The notes beneath the pieces are model-generated. The model had not been told where the DNA came from and searched no databases. It saw only the letters and a program-made list of their open reading frames with translations. Shown here one piece after another: positions 41,101 to 50,529 of a stretch of 64,000 nt of DNA. The first letter of the stretch is position 1. Every line of letters begins with the position of its first letter. A program made the position numbers and the translations under genes. Origin of the DNA: Henningerozyma blattae CBS 6284 (lineage: Eukaryota > Ascomycota > Saccharomycetes > Saccharomycetales > Saccharomycetaceae). The DNA is taken from NCBI RefSeq assembly GCF_000315915.1, contig NC_020191.1:682001-746000 (forward strand), in the 5' to 3' direction.

Positions 41101-42748
41101 ATTAAAATTAACTGTTGAGAAGAAATTAAGTAAATTTGAACCTCATATTGGTAAGGAAAGATTAAAACTCGATAATGAACAAATTAAATATTATCCATCA
41201 TATGTTATTTCTAAAAAACTTAATTTGCATCCATTATTCCTGTCTAAAATCTTATCGAAGTTTTTAATTGCAGGCATTGATGGGAAACATATAAATGTTG
41301 GTATTCCAATTAAGTTTGAAAGTCGCCATGAAAAAGTGTTAGGTTATGCAAGAAGAAATCCAAAAGGTTGGGAATTCTCCAATATTGCAGTTTCGTTATT
41401 AGAACACTATAGGGATACCTTTAAAGAATTTTTTGCTAAGTTATCTAAGAACAAGGATAATATCCCATCTATTGAAAGTTTATTCCCAAATTATTCACCT
41501 AAGCAATGCAACGATCTAGTTTCGAATATTACTGAGTTTTTGAAAACTTTTACTGCAAATTTTGTTAAAGTGTCCATTGAAAGTGACTCACTAACCAAAG
41601 TATCTATTTCTGCAGTAGAAGATTATGTTGAACGGTATTCAAAACAAGAACCAAAACCAGAACAGAAGCATCTAGCAAAAGTTCCGCGTGATGCAATTTT
41701 AGATCCAAAAACATCCTTTTCTTTATTGCGTACGCAGAAATTTTCCCTAGGTGACCGTGTTGTATACATTCAAGACTCAGGTAAAGTTCCATTGTTTTCA
41801 AAGGGTACTGTTGTTGGGTATACCACTCTGGGCTCTACAATTTCTGTTCAAGTTTTATTTGACCATGAAATCGTTGCCGGTAATAAATTTGGTGGCAGAT
41901 TAAGAACTAATCGTGGGCTGGGTTTGGATGCTTCATTTTTGTTAAACATCACAGATAGACAATTTATCTATCACTCAAAGGCCTCCAAGAAAGTTAATGA
42001 GGACCACAAGCAGGCTAACTCTAAAAGCATCACTAATCAGATGTTACAAGAAAAGGTTACAGAAATGAAAACCAAGAAGGCTAAAAATTTGTTGAACCAT
42101 ATTAAGAAAGGTGGAAAGCAAGCTGATAACAAAGATATTGAAGAAGAGGAGAGCTTTCAAGAGAAGATAACTGCTCCTCAACCAAAAACAATTTCTTACA
42201 GAGCTTTAATAAACAATGAAGTTGATGCTACTTCCATAATAGATTCTTCTACTAGAAATGAAAAACTACCAAAAGATATCACTGCTAATAATGTTTATAG
42301 CGCGGTTTTAAATCAGATCCGCACCGATGGCTATTCTGCTGAGCAAGATGCTGGCCCTATTAGTACACAAATAAATCAGAATGGTCTTCCATACCAATTG
42401 CCTCCTGGTATGGCACCACACGCTCAAATGCTACCGGGCAATTTTCACGCTCATCCCATGCCTCCTCCTCCCCCTGGGTTTCCTGGAGTTCTCCCACCAA
42501 TTAATATGCAAGGTATCCCACATTTTCCTCCACCAAATATGATGTTTAATGCAAACCATCTTAACGGTGGGGTTGACGAAAAGGGAAGTGCTGAATTGAA
42601 AGAATTTATTAAGGGTAATAATAATAATAGTAATCGGGTCACCAGTAAAAAAACAAAGATACTGAAAAGACCTGAAAATAGCAAAACTACTACTAAAGAA
42701 AAATACCCGTATCTACAGATAAGCAATCACACAATAAGAAGGGCGTAA
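38108..42748 (+). CDS. XRN1: Xrn1, cytoplasmic 5'-3' exoribonuclease (3' end frame-broken)
   Basis: Main cytoplasmic 5'-3' exonuclease degrading decapped mRNA. The N-terminal nuclease domain begins MGIPKFFRYISERWP and contains LYLDMNSILHTC, GHEVPGEGEHKIMDYIR and CIYGLDADLIILGLS, with the acidic metal-binding residues in place. Large regulatory domains follow, then a Pro-rich low-complexity tail. The continuous frame gives 1546 residues (1528 in S. cerevisiae). After codon 1532 another frame stays open to 42954 with 83 Lys/Ser/Asn-rich residues typical of an Xrn1 tail, while the annotated frame ends after 14 unrelated residues. One base missing from the A-run at 42699-42703 would explain this. 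NUP49 is divergent, as in S. cerevisiae. Confidence 0.95.
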   Translation: MGIPKFFRYISERWPMILQLIEGNQIPEFDNLYLDMNSILHTCTHSNDDSSDITKRLSEEEVFAKIFTYIDHLFMTIKPKQTFYMAIDGVAPRAKMNQQRARRFRTAMDAEKALQKAIEEGTEIPKGEPFDSNSITPGTEFMAKLTKNLKYFIHDKISNDSNWRNVEIVFSGHEVPGEGEHKIMDYIRTIRSQEGYNPNTRHCIYGLDADLIILGLSTHAPHFALLREEVKFGRRSGQTPALENQNFFLLHLSLLREYLELEFENIADELQFEYNFERVLDDFILILFVIGNDFLPNLPDLHLNKGAFPVLLQTFKEALLHLDGYINEFGKINLQRLKIWLEYLTQFELMNFEQKDIDVDWFNQQLENISIEGERKRARIGKKLILKQQKKIIGMIKPWILKEMQLKFAPDIADEEIPSLSLNSSIVLHDLDSDSEEDSENANTKNIYKEKQNEVINQNIDFLKKAAFDLGLIVVHSNSTDTYSLRIDVDAINPNETEEEHEERLQSIRRMLKTYQSSILVDDQSELDREQQVYEDRFKKWKNEYYKDKLQFTTNTDEGKQQLKKLSCDYVEGLQWVLFYYYKGCQSWSWYYPHHYSPRISDLILGLHQVIDFEKSVPFTPFQQLMAVLPERSKNLIPVCLRPLMYEENSKIIDFYPHEVKLDKNGKTAEWEAVVLLSFIDEKRLIDAMEPYLSKLSPEEKIRNSFGRNLTFTFNPQIDEVYKSPLSGIFKDLEHNHCVEKEHKTVSMDGKDYVYGLLPDAKFGQDLLAGFPTLATIPFDYKLEYNESMVFQQASRQQSMVLSVNNIYKETNLSLSDISKRYLGKVIYTRWPYLRESKLLAISDGKTIYESDERVSLVNVNPLDHYLSSFTKNIKISSRPMKDTEKKQFNSLQTSLARKYLKQQAVNIGELTAIIEVLPVTGLVRNQEGAYVKTYSSTSEYFPLQLMVRDIQNKDERYAEKPPQPIEEEFPRGSEVIFLGDYAYGGKAIIDDYSSKTRLKLTVEKKLSKFEPHIGKERLKLDNEQIKYYPSYVISKKLNLHPLFLSKILSKFLIAGIDGKHINVGIPIKFESRHEKVLGYARRNPKGWEFSNIAVSLLEHYRDTFKEFFAKLSKNKDNIPSIESLFPNYSPKQCNDLVSNITEFLKTFTANFVKVSIESDSLTKVSISAVEDYVERYSKQEPKPEQKHLAKVPRDAILDPKTSFSLLRTQKFSLGDRVVYIQDSGKVPLFSKGTVVGYTTLGSTISVQVLFDHEIVAGNKFGGRLRTNRGLGLDASFLLNITDRQFIYHSKASKKVNEDHKQANSKSITNQMLQEKVTEMKTKKAKNLLNHIKKGGKQADNKDIEEEESFQEKITAPQPKTISYRALINNEVDATSIIDSSTRNEKLPKDITANNVYSAVLNQIRTDGYSAEQDAGPISTQINQNGLPYQLPPGMAPHAQMLPGNFHAHPMPPPPPGFPGVLPPINMQGIPHFPPPNMMFNANHLNGGVDEKGSAELKEFIKGNNNNSNRVTSKKTKILKRPENSKTTTKEKYPYLQISNHTIRRA

Positions 42749-42954
42749 AAGACGCAAGCTCTTCAAAAAGCAGTAATAAATCAGATGGAACTAGCGATAC
42801 TAAGAAAACAGACTCTAAAAAGAATACAAATAAAAAAGGTGTGAAAACCTCGAATAATCAGCTAGAAAATAAAGAAAAACACACTACTGCCAAAGAAAGC
42901 AATCCAGCAACTCAAGCAGCTTCAACTGAAAAGTCTGATTTAAACAGTAAATGA
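42703..42954 (+). pseudogene. XRN1: Out-of-frame continuation of the XRN1 C-terminal tail
   Basis: Eighty-three codons plus stop, shifted relative to the XRN1 frame and starting at the A-run where the frames cross. The composition (KKGVKDASSSKSSNKSDG, KEKHTTAKESNPATQA) is a hydrophilic Lys/Ser/Asn tail like that of other Xrn1 proteins. With the shift resolved, Xrn1 would be about 1615 residues. A homopolymer sequencing error and a genuine recent mutation are both possible. Confidence 0.65.
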
Positions 42955-43290
42955 TTTTATTAGTTTTCAAAAAGTAATAAGGATACAACATTTTAGACTT
43001 GAGGAATAGTAGAAAATTATCTATTTATTTTGTAAAATTTTGTTTTTAATTTTTTTTAATATAACTTTATACTTTAAAAATTTAATTTTATAGAAAAAAT
43101 TCCAAAATATAAATAAAATTTCAATGCATTAAAAATATTATTAGAAGATGGTAGACCTAAAGGCTAGAATTTCAAAGAACAAGCCGATTAAATAAAAATA
43201 CAGATATATTGTTTATTTTACAAATTACGTCACTATAAATAAATAAAAATAAAAAATAAGTATGCGATAATTACTTTTTTAAAGGTAGTA
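42955..43290. terminator. Convergent 3' region of XRN1 and AGC1
   Basis: Very AT-rich 340-bp interval between convergent genes, with A/T tracts suited to 3'-end formation. No gene is seen. Confidence 0.5.
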
Positions 43291-46008
43291 TCAATCCTTT
43301 GATGTTTCTTGAGAGATTGAATTAATCTCTTTTTGAAATCTATTGTACACATTTTTATCAAATCTTCCAAACATTGTATCTAAATCGATAAAAATCTTTG
43401 CTGCCTGGCAACATTTATAATAATAATTAATATAATTATTTCCATATGGATCTACATTCGGGGCAAAGAAATTAAATTCTGTTGATGTATTATTACTTGA
43501 AGACGACTTCGCATAATTTTTAGAAAATTCTGTAAAAGAGTCTACTACTTTAGGAAAATCTTGCTTCTTATTAGAGATTTTATTTGTTTCTTCATCATTT
43601 TTTAGAGGAAAGAATTGTTTAAATAATTCGTAAGCCGCCAGAGTAACACCGAATTGAGGTGAGCTTCTTAAAACACGAGCAGTAGAACCTTTGAAAAAAC
43701 TTTTATAGCTTTCTTCTCTTAAAATTGTACGAACAGCATCAAAAACCCCCTTATATTTCGTCTCACCCTTTTTCGGATCCATTTGTAATCTTGTTTTTAT
43801 TACATCCATTGGAGTGGTTAAGAATGCCGCAGGAATCCCAGCCAATCCACCTGCGACTAATAATTCCCAAGTTTTCAATCTTGATCTATTAAACTTTGAT
43901 GGATTTGAATTATTATTATTAGTGGTTGAGTTAGTAGTATTTGAATTTTGATTAATAAGTGTAGGGTCATCAATAATTGGGTCTGGATTGATATTAAAAT
44001 TAAATAAATTTTTTTTCAAATGTGCATAAGTTGGGAAATATATTGCAGAAAATGGGACATCTCTTAATAAACAAGCCGTGACACCTCTATACAAACCTGA
44101 TAAACCTAATTTTTTAACAATTTGAATTGCAGTAATTTGCGATTTTGCTAAATTTTCATTTGCATATTCAGATTTTACTTGTAATCGAATCTTTACAATT
44201 TCTAAAGGATTTGTGAAAATAACTTGACAAGTACCAGCACAAGCACCTGAAATGACCTCTAATGGTAAAGTCAATTTCCCATTATTCCAATTTTTCAAAT
44301 TAAATCTCATTTTATCATTAACAGTTAATTTAATAGCCTTTTCTGGAGCCACTCCAATCAATTGTGGGGATAACCCTGAATATAAACCTTTGGGGCCTTC
44401 TACTTTTAAAATTTTAATTAAACAATCAAATGAATTTTTATATTTAGAAAGATCTCTTTGGGCTTGTAAACGTGTCTTAATCAAATCTATTGGGTAAACA
44501 AAAGTGGCACCAATACAACCAGCAATTGAACCCAAAGAAAAATTGTAAATTGAATTGAAGATTGGATAAAAATAATAATTAATGTAAATTGAATTTGATT
44601 GAATTTTATTCAATTCTAATTGATGAATTAAATCATTTAAATAATTTGGATTTAAGATTTTCATAAAATCTTGTAAAGTTAAAGTAGTTGATAAAGATGT
44701 TGGCCTTGAAGATAACGTAGTAGAAGTTGGAGAGGTTGGTTTTAAAGTATTATCTGAATTGAAAGAATTATGAATGAATTCATTTGAAATATAATCGTCT
44801 ATGGATTGAATTTGATGATGATGAAGATTATTATAAGCATTAAACGATGATGATGATTCTAGATTTTTTGCATTATCAGGATCCCATTTATTCAAATTTT
44901 TAACTTTTTTAGAACTTTCTACAATATTGAATAATAAATCTATTTGTGATGGAGTGAAAAAAGTAATGTTATTGACTTTGTTATATTGATTATTAATGAA
45001 ATTAATAAATTGAAATTTCGTGAAAGGATTATTTTTAATGTTGTACTCATTTAAATTGTTAATTTTAATAAATTTAATTAAAATTTGATTAATCAAATCG
45101 AAATTTTGGATTAAAAAGGATAAGTCCTTGATGGTATTGTAATCGATGGAATCTTTATTTGAATTTTTATAAAAATTATTTAAATTTTTAATATTTTTAA
45201 GTGAATCGAAAAATTCAATAGAGATTCTATGAATATAAAAAATTTTCAAAATGTAATTCAATTGGTCTATGGAAATGATTAAATTATTATTTTTGGGGTG
45301 ATAATTTGATAATGATTTAAAAGCTTTTTTCAATCTTATATTTGGCAATTCTGTTTGAATTATAGTCAATATGGAATTCAATGAAATAATTGGGATTTGT
45401 AAAGGTGTTTTAGTTTGAATTGGATTAAAATAAAATTGCTGATAAAAAGTTAATAAGTTAGAATCCAAATCTTTCCAATTTAAGATGAAATTTTTTTCGA
45501 AATTTGATTTATCAATTGGATTTAAAAACGATAGATTTAATATTTCATCATGTAAGATATCTAAAGTATCTATTATATTTTCTTTAGTTAGAAATAAAGT
45601 ATCGAATGATAAAGAGTTTTGATTATAATTGATTGATTTAGGGAATAAGAAATTCGAAGTTGGATATTTCAATTGATCGAATTTTCTAAAAAATTCATAT
45701 AAGATGATATAGTTGAAATTATTTAATTCCAAAAGATTATTAAAATGGAACCAATCATTAATAGTTAAATAACCTTTATTTTTTTCATCCACAGCGAAAA
45801 ATATACAACCAAAAGTACCCTTAGGGATAGTATTTAAATTATACGAATGGTCTGTTAAATTATCTGTGAGACTATTCGAATCACTTACTAGCTTTATAAA
45901 TGAATCGAAATCCAATACTGGCTCGTCATAAACATTATAAGTGGCATATTTGGTGAATATTTCGGTTTGAAGTTGTCTCTTGGGACTATTACTATTCAAT
46001 CTTTCCAT
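43291..46008 (-). CDS. AGC1: Agc1, mitochondrial aspartate-glutamate carrier
   Basis: Inner-membrane carrier supplying glutamate or exchanging aspartate for glutamate. The 905-residue protein (902 in S. cerevisiae) has a long N-terminal regulatory region (about 1-480, with EF-hand-like helices such as GTFGCIFFAVDEKNKGYLTI) and a C-terminal carrier domain with three repeats: PIDLIKTRLQAQ, PLEIVKIRLQVK and PMDVIKTRLQMD. An Asn/Ser/Thr insertion separates the second and third repeats. It lies 3' of EAF3 on the same strand, as in S. cerevisiae (YPR021C, YPR023C), with YPR022C missing between them. Confidence 0.95.
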   Translation of the reverse strand: MERLNSNSPKRQLQTEIFTKYATYNVYDEPVLDFDSFIKLVSDSNSLTDNLTDHSYNLNTIPKGTFGCIFFAVDEKNKGYLTINDWFHFNNLLELNNFNYIILYEFFRKFDQLKYPTSNFLFPKSINYNQNSLSFDTLFLTKENIIDTLDILHDEILNLSFLNPIDKSNFEKNFILNWKDLDSNLLTFYQQFYFNPIQTKTPLQIPIISLNSILTIIQTELPNIRLKKAFKSLSNYHPKNNNLIISIDQLNYILKIFYIHRISIEFFDSLKNIKNLNNFYKNSNKDSIDYNTIKDLSFLIQNFDLINQILIKFIKINNLNEYNIKNNPFTKFQFINFINNQYNKVNNITFFTPSQIDLLFNIVESSKKVKNLNKWDPDNAKNLESSSSFNAYNNLHHHQIQSIDDYISNEFIHNSFNSDNTLKPTSPTSTTLSSRPTSLSTTLTLQDFMKILNPNYLNDLIHQLELNKIQSNSIYINYYFYPIFNSIYNFSLGSIAGCIGATFVYPIDLIKTRLQAQRDLSKYKNSFDCLIKILKVEGPKGLYSGLSPQLIGVAPEKAIKLTVNDKMRFNLKNWNNGKLTLPLEVISGACAGTCQVIFTNPLEIVKIRLQVKSEYANENLAKSQITAIQIVKKLGLSGLYRGVTACLLRDVPFSAIYFPTYAHLKKNLFNFNINPDPIIDDPTLINQNSNTTNSTTNNNNSNPSKFNRSRLKTWELLVAGGLAGIPAAFLTTPMDVIKTRLQMDPKKGETKYKGVFDAVRTILREESYKSFFKGSTARVLRSSPQFGVTLAAYELFKQFFPLKNDEETNKISNKKQDFPKVVDSFTEFSKNYAKSSSSNNTSTEFNFFAPNVDPYGNNYINYYYKCCQAAKIFIDLDTMFGRFDKNVYNRFQKEINSISQETSKD

Positions 46009-46905
46009 GATAAGATAAGTGGTTATATATATATGTAAAAAAAAATTGAATGTTATTAATTAGTCGGGTATTGTGCTAGAGTATAACCATTTGAAACTCA
46101 ATTTGTATTAATATTGATGTTGATATTGCTAACGATATTTATGATTAGATGATAGTGGTAGTGGGGGAGAGAGACAGAGAGGGGAGATAACTTTGCCAGC
46201 TTTTATTTTAAAATGTAAGATAAACAAAAAAAAAATAAAGAAGAGAATCAATAAAGTAGGCTCAACACGAATGTTATGATTCCATCCCACTGGTATAAGC
46301 GTCTAAATATAGAAATCTGCGATACGATTCATATGAATGGTTCCTATAGAGTTAAGAAAAAGAAATTAAAAATACGAGTAATAATATTGAAAAAAAAAAT
46401 ACGAACATTGAAAAATAGAGTAATAAAAATTAGAGTAATAATAATAAAAAAAAGAAAAAAAAGTAGATTACAATAAATGCATAGGGAAAAGTAGATTAGA
46501 TTCATCGAGCTTTTCCATTCGACCCCGGAAAAATAAAATAGAATAATATGAAATAAAGTAAAATAAAATGAAAAATGAGAAATGATAAAAAAAAAGGTCT
46601 TAATCACAAAGCATCAAAAGATGTAAACATTAATGCATTCAAACATGAATACATTAATGCATCAAAACATCAATGTATAAACAAACCACACATCCACGTA
46701 TCAGTCTAGATCTCATTGAATCGAATGTGATAGCGTAGCATTTTAGGAAATTCACATTTCCAAAGTGCCCTGTAGCCCTGAGGGTTCTTCTAGATAACCC
46801 TGGAAATAAGAGTTATTTAATGTATCACGTGATCATGTGTGGGATGATCACGTGATATGCGTCACAAAAAGATTTATTAGAAAAAAAGGAAGATAAGACA
46901 AAGTG
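46009..46905. promoter_or_regulatory. AGC1 upstream region with a double TCACGTGA palindrome
   Basis: An 897-bp interval with A-rich low-complexity DNA (about 46360-46470), a repeated ACATTAATGCA (about 46626-46665), and at 46823-46857 a perfect inverted repeat of 14-bp arms with a 7-bp spacer. Each arm contains TCACGTGA, a Cbf1/CDEI-type site. Confidence 0.6.
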
Positions 46906-48090
46906 TCACATACCTAGAGCAACCCCTTCATATTGACTAGAAGTATTTACATAGAATGAGCCTGCATGATCCTCATCAAAGAAAAGTTGTTCTGGCGTTG
47001 TGTCTGTACGGCGTGCCCTGTGTGCCCTATCACGTGGACGGATTGTCGGTAGCTCACCATTTTCTTCTAAAACGCTGGTGTTATTCAGCAGTAGCCACAA
47101 TAGAAGGTTCTCTGCATGAGAAATAAGCAATGTACAATTTTGTGTATCCATGGTAGTCATGGAGATGAGTTCTGGCAATAACGAGAGCAATCTTAGAAGG
47201 TGGATACACCCGTATATTTTGGTAAAATCGATATTATCTATTGAGACATTTTCTAGTTGAATTAGATTGTTGAATTGTAATCGTTCTAGTCTATATAGTA
47301 GCAACACGGGCAATGATTTGTTGAAATATAATTTCAACCCTAGAATAAATTCGTTTAACTGAGATTGCTCTACCGGTGTTTCCAATTGGTCACTTTTCAA
47401 TTTCAAATAATTCTCCATTATTTGATGGATGGTCAATTTAGGAGGTAATTTCACAATCATTTTGTCCTTTGTCACGTATTCCCAATCGTTGACAAGAACA
47501 GCTTTCAATCGTATGGGCATATGCAATGTGATTCGACTACCGTTATTATTACCATTGGGAGTTCCACTAGACATGCCATTATTAGCCATCCCATTAGAAC
47601 CCATAGGAGATGGAGAATGATCAATGACAGTGGTTGCAGTAGGGGAGGCTGTTGAGGATGCGGTATCTTTTTCTTTGTTTTTCTTGGTAGATGCCCCTCG
47701 TCTATTACTCTTGGCACTTGCACGAGCTTCTTTTGCCAATTTTTGTTGTAACGTCTTATTGGCAGGTGTCAAATCTCTCACTCGTGATACTCCTACCCAT
47801 TCATCCCAAGAAGCCTTCCAACCTTTGTAATGAATATAGTAACTCTCGGCATTCAAAAGATCGTCAGGAGGACAATTCATATCTCCACCAGTTGTCGTGC
47901 TACTACTGGACGAACTTGAATTTGTGTTATTGTTATTGTTTGTGCTGGCATTTACGTTGGCATTGACACCAGTGCTGGGTAATGCTGTACTACATTCTTG
48001 AGTCTCTGGGTTCCACGCTCTTAGTACTTTAGCCTCGTATAATAGAGGTCCATGGAACGCTAGACACTTTTCACCTGGTTTTAGTAGCAT
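46906..48090 (-). CDS. EAF3: Eaf3, chromodomain/MRG subunit of NuA4 and Rpd3S
   Basis: Reads H3K36 methylation and is shared by the NuA4 acetyltransferase and the Rpd3S deacetylase. The start is the ATG at 48090; the codon before it is TTG, preceded shortly by a stop. The chromo-barrel (about 1-110) has GEKCLAFHGPLLYEAKVL and YYIHYKGWKASWDEWVG, split by an Asn/Ser-rich insertion. A Lys/Ser/Asn linker leads to the MRG domain (about 190-394): IRLKAVLVNDWEYVTKDK, YRLERLQFNNL, IYGCIHLLRLLSLLPELISMTTMD, ending YVNTSSQYEGVALGM exactly as in S. cerevisiae. Length is 394 residues against 401. Confidence 0.96.
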   Translation of the reverse strand: MLLKPGEKCLAFHGPLLYEAKVLRAWNPETQECSTALPSTGVNANVNASTNNNNNTNSSSSSSSTTTGGDMNCPPDDLLNAESYYIHYKGWKASWDEWVGVSRVRDLTPANKTLQQKLAKEARASAKSNRRGASTKKNKEKDTASSTASPTATTVIDHSPSPMGSNGMANNGMSSGTPNGNNNGSRITLHMPIRLKAVLVNDWEYVTKDKMIVKLPPKLTIHQIMENYLKLKSDQLETPVEQSQLNEFILGLKLYFNKSLPVLLLYRLERLQFNNLIQLENVSIDNIDFTKIYGCIHLLRLLSLLPELISMTTMDTQNCTLLISHAENLLLWLLLNNTSVLEENGELPTIRPRDRAHRARRTDTTPEQLFFDEDHAGSFYVNTSSQYEGVALGM

Positions 48091-48834
48091 CAAGGTGATT
48101 GCTTAACTTATGCTTGGACTTGGCGACTAATGGCTTAACACTTCGTCTTTATTTCTTTTCTTCATGCTTATCTTAATCTTTATCCTTCAGTTGCCTTGCT
48201 TTCGCGCTCGCCGAGTTGGCCGCGTTGGCGAGAATGAATTGTTGATTTTTAGTCTTGACTTATTCCTATGCCTTTGAACATTACTCATAAGCCCTCTTCC
48301 TAATCGTCTTTGCAAAGGAATGTTGATACTAACATAGCATTCTAGACTCGTGAAACAGGAAACTTTACAACAAACTTCTGACGTATCTCAACTATCGCAT
48401 GGAGTCAAGAGATTTACATAGTGTCATTTTAAACTTTTTTTTTCTTTATCACTATTATTAATTTTTTTATTTCTTACGTTATCGGAATAACTACAAATAG
48501 AAGTTTGTTAAGATATACATACATACATACAAACACACTTTCCTTACTTCTCATTGGTGTATTCTATTTACATTATATTTTATATTTTTTCTCTCTCTTC
48601 TTTCACCTCCTACTTTCCCATCTCTCTTTATATTTGTTTATTTTCTTTTTCTTTCTTTTTTGATTTTTGATTTTTTTATTTTTCCTTAAAACGTTTTTAT
48701 AAGAAAAGACAATAATATATACTATACAAATACAATTCAATAAGATAACAAATAAAATAATATATTTTGTAAAAAACTAAAAAAACATAAGAATAAAATA
48801 AAAAGACAAGCTAAAAGAACCCTTTCGTCTGGCC
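48091..48834. promoter_or_regulatory. Divergent promoter region of EAF3 and YCK3
   Basis: A 744-bp divergent region. A short GC-rich stretch (about 48200-48235) on the EAF3 side is followed by long pyrimidine-rich DNA leading to YCK3. No gene is seen. Confidence 0.5.
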
Positions 48835-50529
48835 ATGCAATCTAATCATCAACATATTGTAGGGATCCATTATGCAGTCGGCCCAAAGATAGGCGAAGGC
48901 TCCTTTGGTGTGATCTTCGAAGGTGAAGACATCCTACAAAACGATTCTAAAAATAACTCTACTCCTACCCCAGTAGCCATCAAGTTCGAGCCAAGAAGGT
49001 CAGATACACCCCAGTTACGAGACGAGTTCAGAGCTTACAAAATTTTAAACGATTGTAATGGTATCCCCAATGTTTACTATTATGGCCAAGAGGGAATGCA
49101 TAACGTCTTAATCATAGATCTGTTAGGTCCCTCTTTGGAAGATCTTTTTGAATGGTGTGGTCGCAAATTCTCTATAAAGACAACTTGTATGTTAGCTAAG
49201 CAAATGATCGATAGAATCAGGTGTATCCATGAACACGATTTAATATATAGAGACATTAAACCTGATAATTTCTTAATCTCACAATACCAAAGAATATCTC
49301 CCATCGATGGTTCTTTATTTACAGGTATAGCGAAATCAGCCTGTAATGATCCTTCTTTAATTTATTTAGTAGATTTTGGTATGGCAAAACAATATAGAGA
49401 TCCAAAGACCAAAAAACATATCCCATATAGAGAAAGAAAATCGTTAAGTGGTACTGCAAGATACATGTCTATAAATACACATTTTGGTAAAGAACAATCG
49501 AGAAGAGATGATTTAGAGAGTTTGGGTCATGTATTTTTCTATTTCCTATTGGGCAATTTACCTTGGCAAGGGTTAAAAGCTCCAAATAATAAATTAAAAT
49601 ATGAAAAAATCGGACTTACAAAACAGAGAATTAATCCTGATGATCTATTAACGTTTAATTGTGCCACATCAGAGTCAGGGAACCCTTTACCACAAAATTT
49701 TGCTACTTATTTGAAATATGTTCGAGCTTTAAAATTCGATGAAACTCCAGATTATAATTATTTAATTTCATTAATGGATGATACTTTACTAAAAAATGGG
49801 TTGAAAGATGATGGTAATTATGATTGGTTGAAATTAAATAATGGTAGAGGTTGGAATATTAAGATTAATAAAAGAATCAATTTGCATGGCTATGGCCATC
49901 CAAATCCAAAGCATACAAGAAACGCAAATAATACTAATAACAATAATACTACAAATCCAAATAATAATGGAATCCACGGCCATGGGAATTTAAATAGTGC
50001 CGCTTATAATAATAATAATAATACCAATATTAATGTCAATTCTCAACAATTGAATAATAATAACATTAATCTAACAAATTCCCGTACACATTCACATTCA
50101 CATAATCATAATACACATACAAATGGAACAAACACTCCAAATACAGGGTTCAATTCCAATTTAAATACAAAGATCAAAAGAATATCCACACTCACTAACA
50201 ATACTTCGAATATCGATAACAAACCTTCATTTGTGCCTGTTGTCAATGATTCTACTCTTTCTTCTTCAGTCAATTTGAATACCCCTTTGAATGGGAATTC
50301 TAATAATAAGATGAATTATGGTTCACATAATAATAATAATAATCTCCCCCATTCAAAAACTAATTCGCATAATAATAGTTATTCAAATACACGCAATATG
50401 AGTAATTATTCTCAAAACAATTATTATCAAATCAATTCCGATGAATATGGTAACCCTATTGAGGATGGTAATCGTAACTCGACTCGTTCTTCATGGTGGT
50501 ATATTTTTACTTGTGGTTGGTGCTGCTAA
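48835..50529 (+). CDS. YCK3: Yck3, vacuolar casein kinase I
   Basis: Palmitoylated casein kinase I of the vacuole membrane that phosphorylates Vps41 and Vam3 to regulate vacuole fusion. The kinase domain (about 14-335) has the P-loop GEGSFGVIFEG, the catalytic loop YRDIKPDNF, DFG in LVDFGMAKQYRDP and the CK1 signature SLSGTARYMSINTH. The N-terminus HIVGIHYAVGPKIGEGSF and the segment FEWCGRKFSIKTTCM are specific to Yck3. An Asn/His-rich tail follows and ends SWWYIFTCGWCC, whose cysteines are probable palmitoylation sites. Length is 564 residues against 524. RSP5 is next downstream, as in S. cerevisiae, with DSE1 absent. Confidence 0.95.
   Translation: MQSNHQHIVGIHYAVGPKIGEGSFGVIFEGEDILQNDSKNNSTPTPVAIKFEPRRSDTPQLRDEFRAYKILNDCNGIPNVYYYGQEGMHNVLIIDLLGPSLEDLFEWCGRKFSIKTTCMLAKQMIDRIRCIHEHDLIYRDIKPDNFLISQYQRISPIDGSLFTGIAKSACNDPSLIYLVDFGMAKQYRDPKTKKHIPYRERKSLSGTARYMSINTHFGKEQSRRDDLESLGHVFFYFLLGNLPWQGLKAPNNKLKYEKIGLTKQRINPDDLLTFNCATSESGNPLPQNFATYLKYVRALKFDETPDYNYLISLMDDTLLKNGLKDDGNYDWLKLNNGRGWNIKINKRINLHGYGHPNPKHTRNANNTNNNNTTNPNNNGIHGHGNLNSAAYNNNNNTNINVNSQQLNNNNINLTNSRTHSHSHNHNTHTNGTNTPNTGFNSNLNTKIKRISTLTNNTSNIDNKPSFVPVVNDSTLSSSVNLNTPLNGNSNNKMNYGSHNNNNNLPHSKTNSHNNSYSNTRNMSNYSQNNYYQINSDEYGNPIEDGNRNSTRSSWWYIFTCGWCC

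Noticed and set aside
46823..46857. Centromere, suggested by CDEI-like TCACGTGA
   Set aside because: No CDEIII core (TCCGAA context) follows at the right distance after an AT-rich CDEII-like stretch.
48091..48093. Extra initial Met for EAF3
   Set aside because: The codon is TTG; the ATG at 48090 is the first ATG after an upstream in-frame stop.
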